Counted from the stretch's first letter, positions 1 to 6,863 are shown. The stretch is 14,183 nucleotides of DNA from WRIS01 sp031549175 (GCA_031549175.1 JAVBQH010000087.1:1-14183), one strand, 5' to 3'. Notes: generated by a model from the sequence alone, not told the origin. Translations and numbers: made by a program.

Positions 1-1147
1 GCCGATCGCCATTCGCGAGATGAGGAAGACCGGGGTCGAAAAGGTGTTCGACCCGACCAAGATCGCGCTGGTCCCCGACCACTACGTGCCGAACAAGGAC
101 ATTAAAAGCGCCGAGCAGGCAAAGATAGTACGGGACTTTGCGCACGAGCAAGGCATCACGCATTATTACGAGGTGGGATGCATGGGCGTCGAACACGCGC
201 TGCTCCCCGAACAAGGTGTCGTGGGCGCCGGCGACCTGATTATCGGCGCTGACAGCCACACCTGCACCTACGGAGCCCTGGGTGCCTTTGCGACCGGCGT
301 CGGCTCGACCGATGCTGCGGTAGGCTATGCCACCGGCAAGGCATGGTTCAAGGTGCCGGACTCCATCCTGTTCCGCATAGAGGGCACGCTTGCCCCTGGG
401 GTCACCGGCAAAGACGTCATCTTGCATATTATAGGGATGATCGGGGTCGATGGGGCTTTGTACCAGGCAATGGAGTTCACAGGCAGCGCCATCCACGCCA
501 TGTCGATGGAAGAGCGCATGAGCATCTCCAATATGGCGATCGAGGCGGGAGGCAAGGCCGGGCTTATCGAAGTCGATGACATCACCAGGGAATATTTGGA
601 TGGCCGCGTAGAACGTCCCTACACCGAATACCATTCGGATCCGGATGCCCATTATGCGAAGTCCTACGATATCAAGGCTTCCGACATCGTTCCCACGGTC
701 GCCTTCCCCCATCTGCCTTCAAACACCCGCCCTGTGGCAGACGCGCGCGACGTCGTTATCGACCAGGCGGTCATCGGCTCTTGCACGAACGGCCGCATGG
801 AGGATATGCGCCAGGCCGCGGCCGTGTTCAAGGGGCATAAGGTGGCCCCCGGCGTCCGCTGCATCGTCATACCCGCGACCCAACAGGTATACCGCCAGTG
901 CATGGAAGAAGGGCTGACCGACATCTTCCTGGATGCCAACTGCGCGGTCTCCACGCCGACCTGCGGGCCTTGCCTGGGAGGCTACATGGGAATCCTTGCA
1001 GCAGGGGAGCGGGCGATAGCCACCACCAACCGCAACTTCGTCGGCCGAATGGGAGACCCGACCAGCGAGGTGTACCTCTCGTCGCCGGCCGTGGCCGCCG
1101 CAAGCGCCATATTGGGGCATATCGGCCTGCCGGAAGATCTGAACTAA
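1..1147 (+). CDS. leuC: 3-isopropylmalate dehydratase large subunit (5' end missing)
   Basis: LeuC and LeuD form isopropylmalate isomerase, which converts 2-isopropylmalate to 3-isopropylmalate in cytoplasmic leucine synthesis. The frame is open to the left edge: before the first in-frame ATG (base 20) it reads PIAIRE, which matches the interior of HacA-type LeuC, so that ATG is internal and roughly 40 N-terminal residues lie outside the window. Visible motifs are LVPDHYVPNKDIKSAEQAK, the GADSHTCTYGALGAF segment, GSCTNGR (first cluster cysteine) and TCGPCLGG (two more cysteines), which together ligate the catalytic [4Fe-4S] cluster of the aconitase superfamily. It is the compact ~420-residue type found with a separate small LeuD, not the longer enterobacterial type. 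The stop is 17 bases before leuD. A homoaconitase or citraconate role is possible for this family, but the following leuD and leuB favour leucine synthesis. Confidence 0.96.
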   Translation, partial: PIAIREMRKTGVEKVFDPTKIALVPDHYVPNKDIKSAEQAKIVRDFAHEQGITHYYEVGCMGVEHALLPEQGVVGAGDLIIGADSHTCTYGALGAFATGVGSTDAAVGYATGKAWFKVPDSILFRIEGTLAPGVTGKDVILHIIGMIGVDGALYQAMEFTGSAIHAMSMEERMSISNMAIEAGGKAGLIEVDDITREYLDGRVERPYTEYHSDPDAHYAKSYDIKASDIVPTVAFPHLPSNTRPVADARDVVIDQAVIGSCTNGRMEDMRQAAAVFKGHKVAPGVRCIVIPATQQVYRQCMEEGLTDIFLDANCAVSTPTCGPCLGGYMGILAAGERAIATTNRNFVGRMGDPTSEVYLSSPAVAAASAILGHIGLPEDLN

Positions 1148-1164
1148 ACAGGAGGAACGATTTT

Positions 1165-1662
1165 ATGGAATTCAAAGGGACTGCACACCGCTACGGGCGC
1201 GACGTCGATACCGACGTTATCATCCCTGCGCGGTATCTCAATACGTCCGATCCTGCCGAGCTTGCCAAGCACTGCATGGAAGACCTCGACACCGCCTTCG
1301 TCGAAAAGGTCCAACAAGGAGACATCATCGTCGCCGAGGAGAACTTCGGCTGCGGGTCTTCGCGCGAGCACGCACCCATCGCCATCAAGGCTGCAGGGGT
1401 CGACGTGGTCATCGCGAAGAGTTTCGCGCGCATCTTCTACCGCAACTCCATCAATACCGGGCTTGCCATCATGGAATGCCCTGAAGCGGTCGATGCCATC
1501 AAGGCGGGAGACCTGGTGAGCGTTGATGCCGATACCGGCCTGATCGTCGACGAGACCACGGGGGACACGTTCCAAGCGCAGCCTTTCCCGCCGTTCATCA
1601 AGGAGATCATCGAAGCAGGCGGGCTGATCAACCGGACCAAAAGCGTTTTGGGGAAAGAATAG
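1165..1662 (+). CDS. leuD: 3-isopropylmalate dehydratase small subunit
   Basis: This 165-residue protein is the swivelling small subunit that completes the isopropylmalate isomerase active site with LeuC. Seen in the sequence are the N-terminal GRDVDTDVIIPARYLNT segment and the NFGCGSSREHAP loop, whose Ser-Arg contacts substrate carboxylates in this family, followed by the FARIFYRNSINTGL strand-helix. The length is usual for the free-standing HacB/LeuD2 type (about 160-170 residues). The start is the ATG preceded by an excellent AGGAGG at 1151-1156. A longer in-frame reading would begin inside leuC and is not needed. It lies 17 bases after leuC, so the two subunits are very probably cotranscribed and made in equal amounts. 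A palindrome follows the stop. Confidence 0.97.
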   Translation: MEFKGTAHRYGRDVDTDVIIPARYLNTSDPAELAKHCMEDLDTAFVEKVQQGDIIVAEENFGCGSSREHAPIAIKAAGVDVVIAKSFARIFYRNSINTGLAIMECPEAVDAIKAGDLVSVDADTGLIVDETTGDTFQAQPFPPFIKEIIEAGGLINRTKSVLGKE

Positions 1663-1667
1663 CCAAC

Positions 1668-1699
1668 CCGAGAAAAGGGGACAGTCCCCGTTTTCTCGG
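1668..1699. repeat. Intergenic palindrome, GGGGACAGTCCCC core
   Basis: A near-perfect inverted repeat sits in the 72-bp leuD-leuB gap. CCGAGAAAA (1668-1676) pairs with TTTTCTCGG (1691-1699), GGGGA (1677-1681) pairs with TCCCC (1685-1689), the loop is CAG and one G (1690) is bulged. No T-tract follows directly, so it is a poor intrinsic terminator, and leuB starts 35 bases later with its own ribosome site. The layout resembles the palindrome at 13659-13691, so I read it as one copy of a REP-like family. It could stabilise the leuCD message or reduce read-through into leuB. Confidence 0.7.
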
Positions 1700-1734
1700 T
1701 CTACAACAGCTACAACAAGAAGAAGGATATATCG

Positions 1735-2844
1735 ATGACGAAGACCTATCGCATATGCCTGATCCCCGGAGACGGCATCGGGCCTGAGATCATTGCCGAA
1801 GGCGTGAAGGTGCTTGACGCCGTTGGGGAAAAGTATGGCACCCGTTTCGAGTACACCGAGGCCCTGCTCGGGGGCATTGCTATAGACGAGACCGGAAGCG
1901 CCCTGCCGCAAGAAACGCTCGATGCCGCCCACGCCTCCGATGCCGTGCTGCTTGCCGCCGTGGGCGGGCCAAAATGGGATACGACCGACCCGGAAAAGCC
2001 GCGTCCTGAACAAGGCCTGCTTGGCATCCGGAAGGAGCTTGAACTCTACGCGAATCTGCGCCCGGTGAGGATATTCAAGGCGCTTTCCGATGCATCGTCG
2101 CTGAAGCCCGAGGTCATCGATGGGGTCGATATGATGATCGTGCGTGAGCTGACCGGAGGCCTTTACTTCGGTGCCCGTGAACGCGTCTACGACGAAGAGG
2201 CCTGCGGCACCGATGGCGCCTGTGGGCAACGTGCCGTCGACACGCTCGAGTATCGCGAATACGAGGTAGAACGCATCGTGCGCTACGCTTACCAGGCGGC
2301 TCGGAAGCGCAACAAGAAGCTCCACTCCATCGACAAGGCGAACGTGCTCGAATCAAGCCGCCTGTGGCGCGAGGTCGCCCATCGGGTGGCCGCCGACTAC
2401 CCCGATGTCGAGCTCGTCGACATGCTGGTCGACAATGCCGCGATGCAGCTGATCAACCGCCCGACCCAGTTCGACGTGGTGGTGACCGAGAACATGTTCG
2501 GCGACATCCTCTCCGACGAGGCCTCAATGCTGACCGGGTCTGTGGGGATGCTGGCAAGTGCAAGCTTAGGCGATGGCACGGCGCTTTACGAGCCAAGCCA
2601 CGGAAGCGCCCCCGATATCGCCGGGCGCGGCATTGCCAACCCGCTTGCCCAGATACAGTCCGTCGAAATGATGCTGCGTTACAGCTTCGGGATGGATGAG
2701 GCCGCCGACGATATCGTGAGGGCGATCGAAGAGGTACTTGAAGAGGGCTGGCGCACCGGCGACCTCATTAATTCCACGACGCCAGCGGACAAGATCATCG
2801 GAACCGTGGCCATGGGGAATCTGGTGGCCTCTAAAGTGCGTTAA
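1735..2844 (+). CDS. leuB: 3-isopropylmalate dehydrogenase
   Basis: LeuB oxidises and decarboxylates 3-isopropylmalate with NAD+ to 2-oxoisocaproate, the third step of leucine synthesis. It has 369 residues, about 10 more than many homologues. Visible family features are PGDGIGPEI (11-19), LLAAVGGPKWD (72-82), the substrate arginines in RPEQGLLGIRKEL and NLRPVR, the catalytic Tyr144 in GGLYFG, Lys201 in SIDKANVL, metal-binding Asp233, Asp257 and Asp261, and the NAD-binding EPSHGSAPDIAG (286-297). The stretch between residues 152 and 170 is longer than usual and carries two cysteines (EEACGTDGACGQR). The start has AGAAGGA at 1721-1727, 7 bases upstream. It is the last gene of the leu cluster and is followed by a strong hairpin. 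Confidence 0.97.
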   Translation: MTKTYRICLIPGDGIGPEIIAEGVKVLDAVGEKYGTRFEYTEALLGGIAIDETGSALPQETLDAAHASDAVLLAAVGGPKWDTTDPEKPRPEQGLLGIRKELELYANLRPVRIFKALSDASSLKPEVIDGVDMMIVRELTGGLYFGARERVYDEEACGTDGACGQRAVDTLEYREYEVERIVRYAYQAARKRNKKLHSIDKANVLESSRLWREVAHRVAADYPDVELVDMLVDNAAMQLINRPTQFDVVVTENMFGDILSDEASMLTGSVGMLASASLGDGTALYEPSHGSAPDIAGRGIANPLAQIQSVEMMLRYSFGMDEAADDIVRAIEEVLEEGWRTGDLINSTTPADKIIGTVAMGNLVASKVR

Positions 2845-2886
2845 ACGGACGACCGCCCTGCCACATAAAGGCACCCCAACAAAACT

Positions 2887-2933
2887 CGAAGGCCCCGGTT
2901 CCGGGGCCTTCGCACACTGTGCCTATGCTTTTT
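2887..2933. terminator. Intrinsic terminator between convergent leuB and the zinc-ribbon gene
   Basis: CGAAGGCCCCGG (2887-2898) and CCGGGGCCTTCG (2901-2912) form a perfect 12-bp GC-rich stem. On the minus strand the stem is followed at once by AGTTTTGTT, a reasonable T-rich tail. On the plus strand a T run (2929-2933) appears only after a second small palindrome (GCACACTGTGC, 2912-2922). The position between two converging genes suits a bidirectional terminator, with better geometry for the minus-strand gene. Confidence 0.8.
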
Positions 2934-2935
2934 AA

Positions 2936-2963
2936 AAAACGGGGAAAGTGACCGCTTTTCTCA
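2936..2963. repeat. Palindrome-family relative, AGTGACCG core
   Basis: The bases between the terminator and the zinc-ribbon stop codon read AAAACGGGGAAAGTGACCGCTTTTCTCA. AAAA pairs with TTTT and CGG (2940-2942) with CCG (2952-2954), a weak hairpin. The core AGTGACCG flanked by an A/T run and GAGA/TCTC recurs at 12593-12611 (ATGAGAAAAAGTGACCGTCCC), in the other orientation relative to the GAGAAAA arm. I treat it as a degenerate member of the same class of intergenic repeats. Confidence 0.45.
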
Positions 2964-3176
2964 CTACTGGCCGGGGGCTTTCGGGGCACCAGGGGCCTTG
3001 GGGGCACCAGGGGCGCCCGGGGCACCGGGAGCTCCAGGAGCGCCGGGGGCGCCCGATGGGGCCGGGGCGGGCAAGGTCTCACCGCAGCTTGGGCAATTCT
3101 GGTCGTTCGGTCCACATTCTGTCTCACATTTTGGGCATTTCCGCTCCATGCCTGCTGCGGAAGGTCTAAAACACAT
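2964..3176 (-). CDS. Small zinc-ribbon protein with collagen-like GAP repeats
   Basis: The product has 70 residues. Residues 14-31 hold a CPKC...CPSC zinc ribbon (Cys14, 17, 28, 31, with an extra Cys21). From about residue 41 to the end there are nine three-residue units, six GAP in a row, then KAP, GAP and KAP, closing with GQ. The start ATG (minus strand 3176) follows AAAGGAGT with 7 bases between them, which is better than any start further upstream, although the frame stays open to 3293. There is no signal peptide or membrane segment, so it should be cytosolic. Similar small proteins beginning MCFRP, with a zinc ribbon and an Ala/Pro/Gly tail, are in my recollection common in gut Firmicutes and Actinobacteria, with no known function. 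It is convergent with leuB and divergent from hisS. I do not assign a role. Confidence 0.82.
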   Translation of the reverse strand: MCFRPSAAGMERKCPKCETECGPNDQNCPSCGETLPAPAPSGAPGAPGAPGAPGAPGAPKAPGAPKAPGQ

Positions 3177-3494
3177 AATCGAGACTCCTTTCGGTTTCGC
3201 TGTGGGTGCATTCTCTCGAGTTCGCTGGTCTAGGGAAATAGTGGGGATGCATCCCGCTCGTTGTGCAATGACTGAGAAATCATAGGCCCCCACCCTGAAG
3301 GGAACATCCCGCCATGGGGCTGTAATAAGGTGTATGGCCTCAGTAACTAAGTATGAATTCGGAGTTTAGATGCAGGATGAGCCTGCATATCACATAATGC
3401 AAAGGGCTTTTAGGCCTATAAGGTACAATGGGTTTTCACGTGTTCGCAGACGGAGCGGACAGAAACCATGTAGGCTTACAGGAAAAGGAATGAC
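3177..3494. other. Non-coding interval with candidate structured RNA and hisS leader
   Basis: No supported gene lies in these 318 bases. They hold several complementary blocks: GTGGGG (3241-3246) with CCCCAC (3288-3293); a self-palindromic GGGATGCATCCC (about 3244-3255); ACTGAG (3271-3276) with CTCAGT (3339-3344); AGGCC (3284-3288) with GGCCT (3336-3340), continued by CACC (3291-3294) with GGTG (3329-3332); and ATGCAGG (3370-3376) with CCTGCAT (3382-3388). Several are mutually exclusive, as in a switch or a large-bubble RNA. The strand is undecided. It may be a leader of the minus-strand zinc-ribbon gene or a free RNA. I saw no T-box, SRP or tmRNA signature. Confidence 0.45.
3424..3429 (+). 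promoter_or_regulatory. -10 element of the hisS promoter
   Basis: TACAAT lies about 65 bases upstream of the hisS start, in an otherwise AT-richer patch. No clear TTGACA is found 16-18 bases upstream. The predicted leader contains a hairpin GTTCGC (3442-3447) / GCGGAC (3455-3460). The same hexamer precedes aspS, prs and merR in this window, which supports it as the local sigma-70-type -10 sequence. Confidence 0.5.
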
Positions 3495-4856
3495 ATGGCT
3501 TTGAGGGCACCCGATGGGGCAGACGATCTTCTTCCGGCCCAAGCGAGGCATTGGCAGGAGTTTCAACAGACAGCACGCGAAGTGTTCGGCCGCTACGGCT
3601 ATATACTCATCGAGACCCCGGTCTTCGAACAGACCGAGCTCTTCGTGCGCGGCATCGGAGAAGCGACCGACGTCGTATCAAAGGAGATGTTCCACGCGCT
3701 TTCAAGCGAGAACCTGAAGCGTCTTATTGCAGGTGAGAGCATTAAAAGCAAAAGCCACCTGAGCCTGCGCCCTGAAGGGACGGCCGGCGTCGTGCGCGCC
3801 GTGGTCGAGCACAACCTCGTGCCTCAGGGCTCTTTGCCGGTAAAGCTTATGTATGCTGGCCCCATGTTTCGCGCCGAACGTCCCCAAAAGGGGAGAAAGC
3901 GCCAGTTCAACCAGGTAGGAGCCGAATGTCTCGGCGCCGACAGCCCGACCCTTGACGCCGAGATCATCATCATGCTCATGCGCTTCTTCGAAGAGGCCGG
4001 CATACCGGTTCCGGCCATGAGGCTTCTGCTGAACTCCATGGGGTGCGACGACTGCCGGCCGGCATATCGTGAGAAAGTCCGCGCATACATCGCCGCGAAC
4101 AGCAGCGAGATGTGCGACGACTGCCTGCGCCGTGCGGAGGCAAACCCGCTTCGCGCCTTCGATTGCAAGAACGAGTCGTGCCGGGCGGTGATGGAATCCG
4201 CACCGCGTATCGTCGACCACCTTTGTGACTCATGCAGGTCGCATTATACCGAAGTCAAAAGCCATCTTTCCCAAACCGGCATCGACTTCGTCGAAGACAC
4301 GCGCCTTGTCCGCGGGCTCGACTATTACACACGCACGGTCTTCGAAGTCCAGGTGACAGAAGGCCTCGGCTCGCAAAATGCCATTGGCGGCGGCGGGCGC
4401 TACGACAAGCTCGCCGAAGAGGTGGGCGGAAAGCCCACGCCTGGCATCGGGTTTGCGCTCGGCTACGAACGCTGCGTCCTCGCGCTCGAGGCGGCGGGAA
4501 CCGCCTTTCCTGAGGCGACTTCGTGCGACGTCTACCTTGCTTGCGTTGACGGCTCGGTCAGAGCCCAGGCCTTTGACCTTTTGCAGTCATGCCGCGACGC
4601 CGGGCTGGCGGGGGAGATGGATCACCAGATGCGCAGCCTGAAAAGCCAGTTCAAGGTGGCAGATAAGCTGGATTCGAGCATAGTGATGGTGCTCGGCCCC
4701 GACGAGCTTGCCGCGAACGTGGTCACGCTCCGTGATATGAAGAGCCATGAAGAGCGCACAGCCAACCTCGATGAGCTGCGTGAGGTCCTCGCGGGTTCAG
4801 ACAGGCAAGGGGCGGAACAGGCGCTTGCCCGGCTGCGGGGCAGGTTCTTCGGCTAA
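3495..4856 (+). CDS. hisS: Histidyl-tRNA synthetase
   Basis: This class II synthetase charges tRNA-His with histidine. It has 453 residues. Seen are motif 1 around residues 35-60, LRPEGTAGVVRAV (91-103), motif 2 GPMFRAERPQKGRKRQFNQVG (122-142), the histidine-binding LVRGLDYYTRTVFEV (271-285), GGGGRYDKL (298-306), motif 3 GIGFALGYERC (317-327), and the C-terminal anticodon-binding domain from about 343. An insertion at 184-247 carries four cysteine pairs (CDDC, CDDC, CKNESC, CDSC), a probable zinc-binding insert known from many Firmicutes and actinobacterial HisRS. The ATG at 3495 follows an AGGAAAAGGAA ribosome site. The segment before LRPEGTA is a few residues longer than usual. aspS follows after 183 bp with its own promoter. 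Confidence 0.97.
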   Translation: MALRAPDGADDLLPAQARHWQEFQQTAREVFGRYGYILIETPVFEQTELFVRGIGEATDVVSKEMFHALSSENLKRLIAGESIKSKSHLSLRPEGTAGVVRAVVEHNLVPQGSLPVKLMYAGPMFRAERPQKGRKRQFNQVGAECLGADSPTLDAEIIIMLMRFFEEAGIPVPAMRLLLNSMGCDDCRPAYREKVRAYIAANSSEMCDDCLRRAEANPLRAFDCKNESCRAVMESAPRIVDHLCDSCRSHYTEVKSHLSQTGIDFVEDTRLVRGLDYYTRTVFEVQVTEGLGSQNAIGGGGRYDKLAEEVGGKPTPGIGFALGYERCVLALEAAGTAFPEATSCDVYLACVDGSVRAQAFDLLQSCRDAGLAGEMDHQMRSLKSQFKVADKLDSSIVMVLGPDELAANVVTLRDMKSHEERTANLDELREVLAGSDRQGAEQALARLRGRFFG

Positions 4857-4862
4857 GCCATA

Positions 4863-4902
4863 CGGGGAGTCCCCCAGGCCCTCGCGTCCCCGGTTATTTT
4901 TT
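4863..4902 (+). terminator. Possible intrinsic terminator after hisS
   Basis: CGGGGA (4863-4868) can pair with TCCCCG (4887-4892), and GTTATTTTTT follows at 4893-4902. A smaller local alternative, GGGG-AGT-CCCC (4864-4874), competes with the long stem. The large unpaired interior makes the structure weaker than the other terminators in this window, but the T-run and its place just after the hisS stop fit termination before the aspS promoter. Confidence 0.5.
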
Positions 4903-4941
4903 CATGGAAGAGGTCGCTGTGATGTGTACAAGGTGCCAAGG

Positions 4942-4950
4942 TGCTACAAT
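4942..4950 (+). promoter_or_regulatory. Extended -10 element of the aspS promoter
   Basis: TGCTACAAT is an extended -10 (TGnTACAAT), about 90 bases before the aspS start. No good -35 hexamer is visible, as is common for extended -10 promoters. It makes aspS at least partly independent of hisS, though the two genes sit together. Confidence 0.55.
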
Positions 4951-5039
4951 AAACGGCTGAGCTGAAAGGGCTGGGTTTGCCAGATAGCAGGGCCGCAACG
5001 ACATGCGGCTGTAACAAATAAAGGAGAAGCTGCATCACT

Positions 5040-6818
5040 ATGACCGACTACAAGAATGAGTATTGCTCGCACACGCATACCTGTGGAGAACTGCGGAAAA
5101 CAGAGGTTGATTCCGAGGTCGTGCTCGACGGCTGGGTGTGGCATAACCGCGACCATGGCGGGTTGATCTTTGTCGACCTGCGTGACCGCGATGGCTACAC
5201 GCAATGCGTGTTCGACCCCGATTGCGTGAGCGCCGAAGACTTCGCCATAGCCGAGCACCTTGGCCGCGAATGGGTGATCGAGGTCACCGGAACGGTGCGC
5301 GCCCGTGTTGGCGAGACCGTCAACCCGAACATGGCAACCGGCGAAATCGAGGTCTTGGCGAAGGCGGTCAAGGTCCTCAACACAAGCGCGACACCGCCGT
5401 TCTCCATCGAAGACGGTATCGAGACCGATGAGACCACCCGAATGAAGTGGCGTTATCTCGACATCCGTCGCCCCGAGATGTTCAAGAACCTGCACGTTCG
5501 CCACAAGGTCGCCGCCGCCATGCGCAATGCCTTGAATGAGCGCGGCTTCTTGGAAGTGGAGACACCGATCCTGACAAAATCAACGCCTGAAGGGGCGCGC
5601 GACTATATCGTCCCCTCGCGCCCCAACCCCGGCAAGTTCTACGCCCTGCCGCAAAGCCCTCAACTGCTGAAACAGATGCTGATGGTCGCAGGGGTCGAAC
5701 GGTACTACCAGATCGCCCGCTGCTTCCGGGACGAAGACCTCCGGGCCGACCGGCAGCCTGAATTCACCCAGATCGACATCGAGATGAGCTTTGTCGCCCA
5801 AGACGACGTCATGAGGATGATGGAGGACGTCATGGCCGAGGTGCTCGCTGCCGTCGGCGTCGAGCATGAGTTCCCCCTGCCACGCATGTGCTACGCGGAA
5901 TCAATGGGGCGTTTCGGCAACGACCGGCCGGATACCCGCTTCGGCATGGAGCTCGTCGACCTCACCGATATCGTGAAGGACTGCGGGTTCAAGGTGTTTT
6001 CGTCGGTCGCCCAGTCGGGTGGCCAGGTGAAGGCCATCAATGCGAAAGGTGCCGGCGATTGGAGCCGGGGGGATATCGAAAAGCTGGCCGACATCGCAGC
6101 CGAGAACGGCGCAAAAGGCATGGCCTGGATCGCATTCACCTCGGATGGCCAGGAAAAAAGCCCGATCATCAAGTTCTTCAGTGATGAGGATTATGCCGCC
6201 TTGAAGCAGGCAGCCGATGCCCAGCCAGGCGACCTCCTCCTGTTCGCAGCCGACTCCTACCCGGTGGTCCACGCGGTGTTGTCTGCATTGCGCCTGCATA
6301 TGGCAGATGCTTTGGGGATCGAACGCACCGGGCATGCGCTTATGTGGGTGGTCAACTTCCCCATGTTCAAGTACGACGAGGACGAGAACCGCTATGCGGC
6401 CGAGCACCATCCCTTCACCCGTGTTTTCGACGAAGACCTCGACAAGATCGAGGATGCGCCCCTTGAGTGCGGAAGCTATTCGTACGACCTGATCATGGAT
6501 GGGTTTGAGATAGGCGGCGGCACGATACGTATCCACTCCGAAGAGCTGCAGCGCCGCGTCTTGAAGCGAATCGGCTTGACCGACGAGGAAATCAGCGAGA
6601 AGTTCGGCTACCTGATCGATGCCTTGAGCTTAGGCGCCCCGCCCCATGGCGGTATCGCGCTCGGGCTCGATCGTCTGGTGATGCTGCTCACGGAAAACGA
6701 TTCGATCCGCGATGTGATCGCCTTTCCGAAGACAAGCTCCGGCTCCTGCCCGATGACAGGTGCCCCTGACGAAGTCAGCCCCCGCCAACTGAAAGAAGTC
6801 GGCCTCCGCAAGCTTTAA
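5040..6818 (+). CDS. aspS: Aspartyl-tRNA synthetase, probably non-discriminating
   Basis: This 592-residue bacterial-type class II synthetase charges tRNA-Asp. The order seen is an N-terminal OB-fold anticodon domain (about 1-115, with DGWVWHNRDHGGLIF), the catalytic core starting near RYLDIRRPEMF, PEGARDYIVPSR, motif 2 (FRDEDLRADRQPEFTQIDIE, from residue 229), the bacterial GAD insertion (about 300-420) and motif 3 GLDRLVMLL (near 542). His39 in the RDHGG loop and a Gly in RARVGETVNP match the pattern known from AspRS enzymes that also charge tRNA-Asn, where Asp-tRNA-Asn is then amidated by GatCAB. That is inference. The ATG at 5040 follows AAGGAG at 5021-5026, a rather long spacing, but no closer in-frame start exists. 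Two hairpins follow the stop. Confidence 0.97.
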   Translation: MTDYKNEYCSHTHTCGELRKTEVDSEVVLDGWVWHNRDHGGLIFVDLRDRDGYTQCVFDPDCVSAEDFAIAEHLGREWVIEVTGTVRARVGETVNPNMATGEIEVLAKAVKVLNTSATPPFSIEDGIETDETTRMKWRYLDIRRPEMFKNLHVRHKVAAAMRNALNERGFLEVETPILTKSTPEGARDYIVPSRPNPGKFYALPQSPQLLKQMLMVAGVERYYQIARCFRDEDLRADRQPEFTQIDIEMSFVAQDDVMRMMEDVMAEVLAAVGVEHEFPLPRMCYAESMGRFGNDRPDTRFGMELVDLTDIVKDCGFKVFSSVAQSGGQVKAINAKGAGDWSRGDIEKLADIAAENGAKGMAWIAFTSDGQEKSPIIKFFSDEDYAALKQAADAQPGDLLLFAADSYPVVHAVLSALRLHMADALGIERTGHALMWVVNFPMFKYDEDENRYAAEHHPFTRVFDEDLDKIEDAPLECGSYSYDLIMDGFEIGGGTIRIHSEELQRRVLKRIGLTDEEISEKFGYLIDALSLGAPPHGGIALGLDRLVMLLTENDSIRDVIAFPKTSSGSCPMTGAPDEVSPRQLKEVGLRKL

Positions 6819-6832
6819 GGCAAAGACAGCGG

Positions 6833-6863
6833 ATGATGCAAAGGGGCTGCCCCTCTGCATCAT
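6833..6863 (+). terminator. First hairpin after aspS
   Basis: ATGATGCA (6833-6840) pairs with TGCATCAT (6856-6863) and AGGGG (6842-6846) with CCCCT (6850-6854), with one A-C mismatch and a CTG loop. It begins 14 bases after the aspS stop. No T-tract follows, so it may protect the 3' end of the mRNA rather than terminate by itself. Confidence 0.55.

Noticed and set aside
1144..2325. 393-residue open frame on the minus strand across leuD and leuB
   Set aside because: It is a shadow of two certain genes in high-GC DNA, has no recognisable domain and no ribosome site.
2973..3053. CRISPR or minisatellite
   Set aside because: The 9-bp units are in frame, code for GAP/KAP, lack spacers and vary mainly at wobble positions.
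3177..3293. Longer N-terminus of the zinc-ribbon protein
   Set aside because: The 39 extra residues have no domain character, and the ATG at 3176 has a strong ribosome site.
3281..3296. GGCCCCCACCC resembles the 3' end of E. coli 4.5S RNA
   Set aside because: The conserved SRP tetraloop region (GGTCAGG...GGAAGGAAGCAGCC) is absent, so this is a chance match.
3177..3494. T-box leader for hisS
   Set aside because: No AGGGTGGNACCGCG anti-terminator box and no terminator before hisS.
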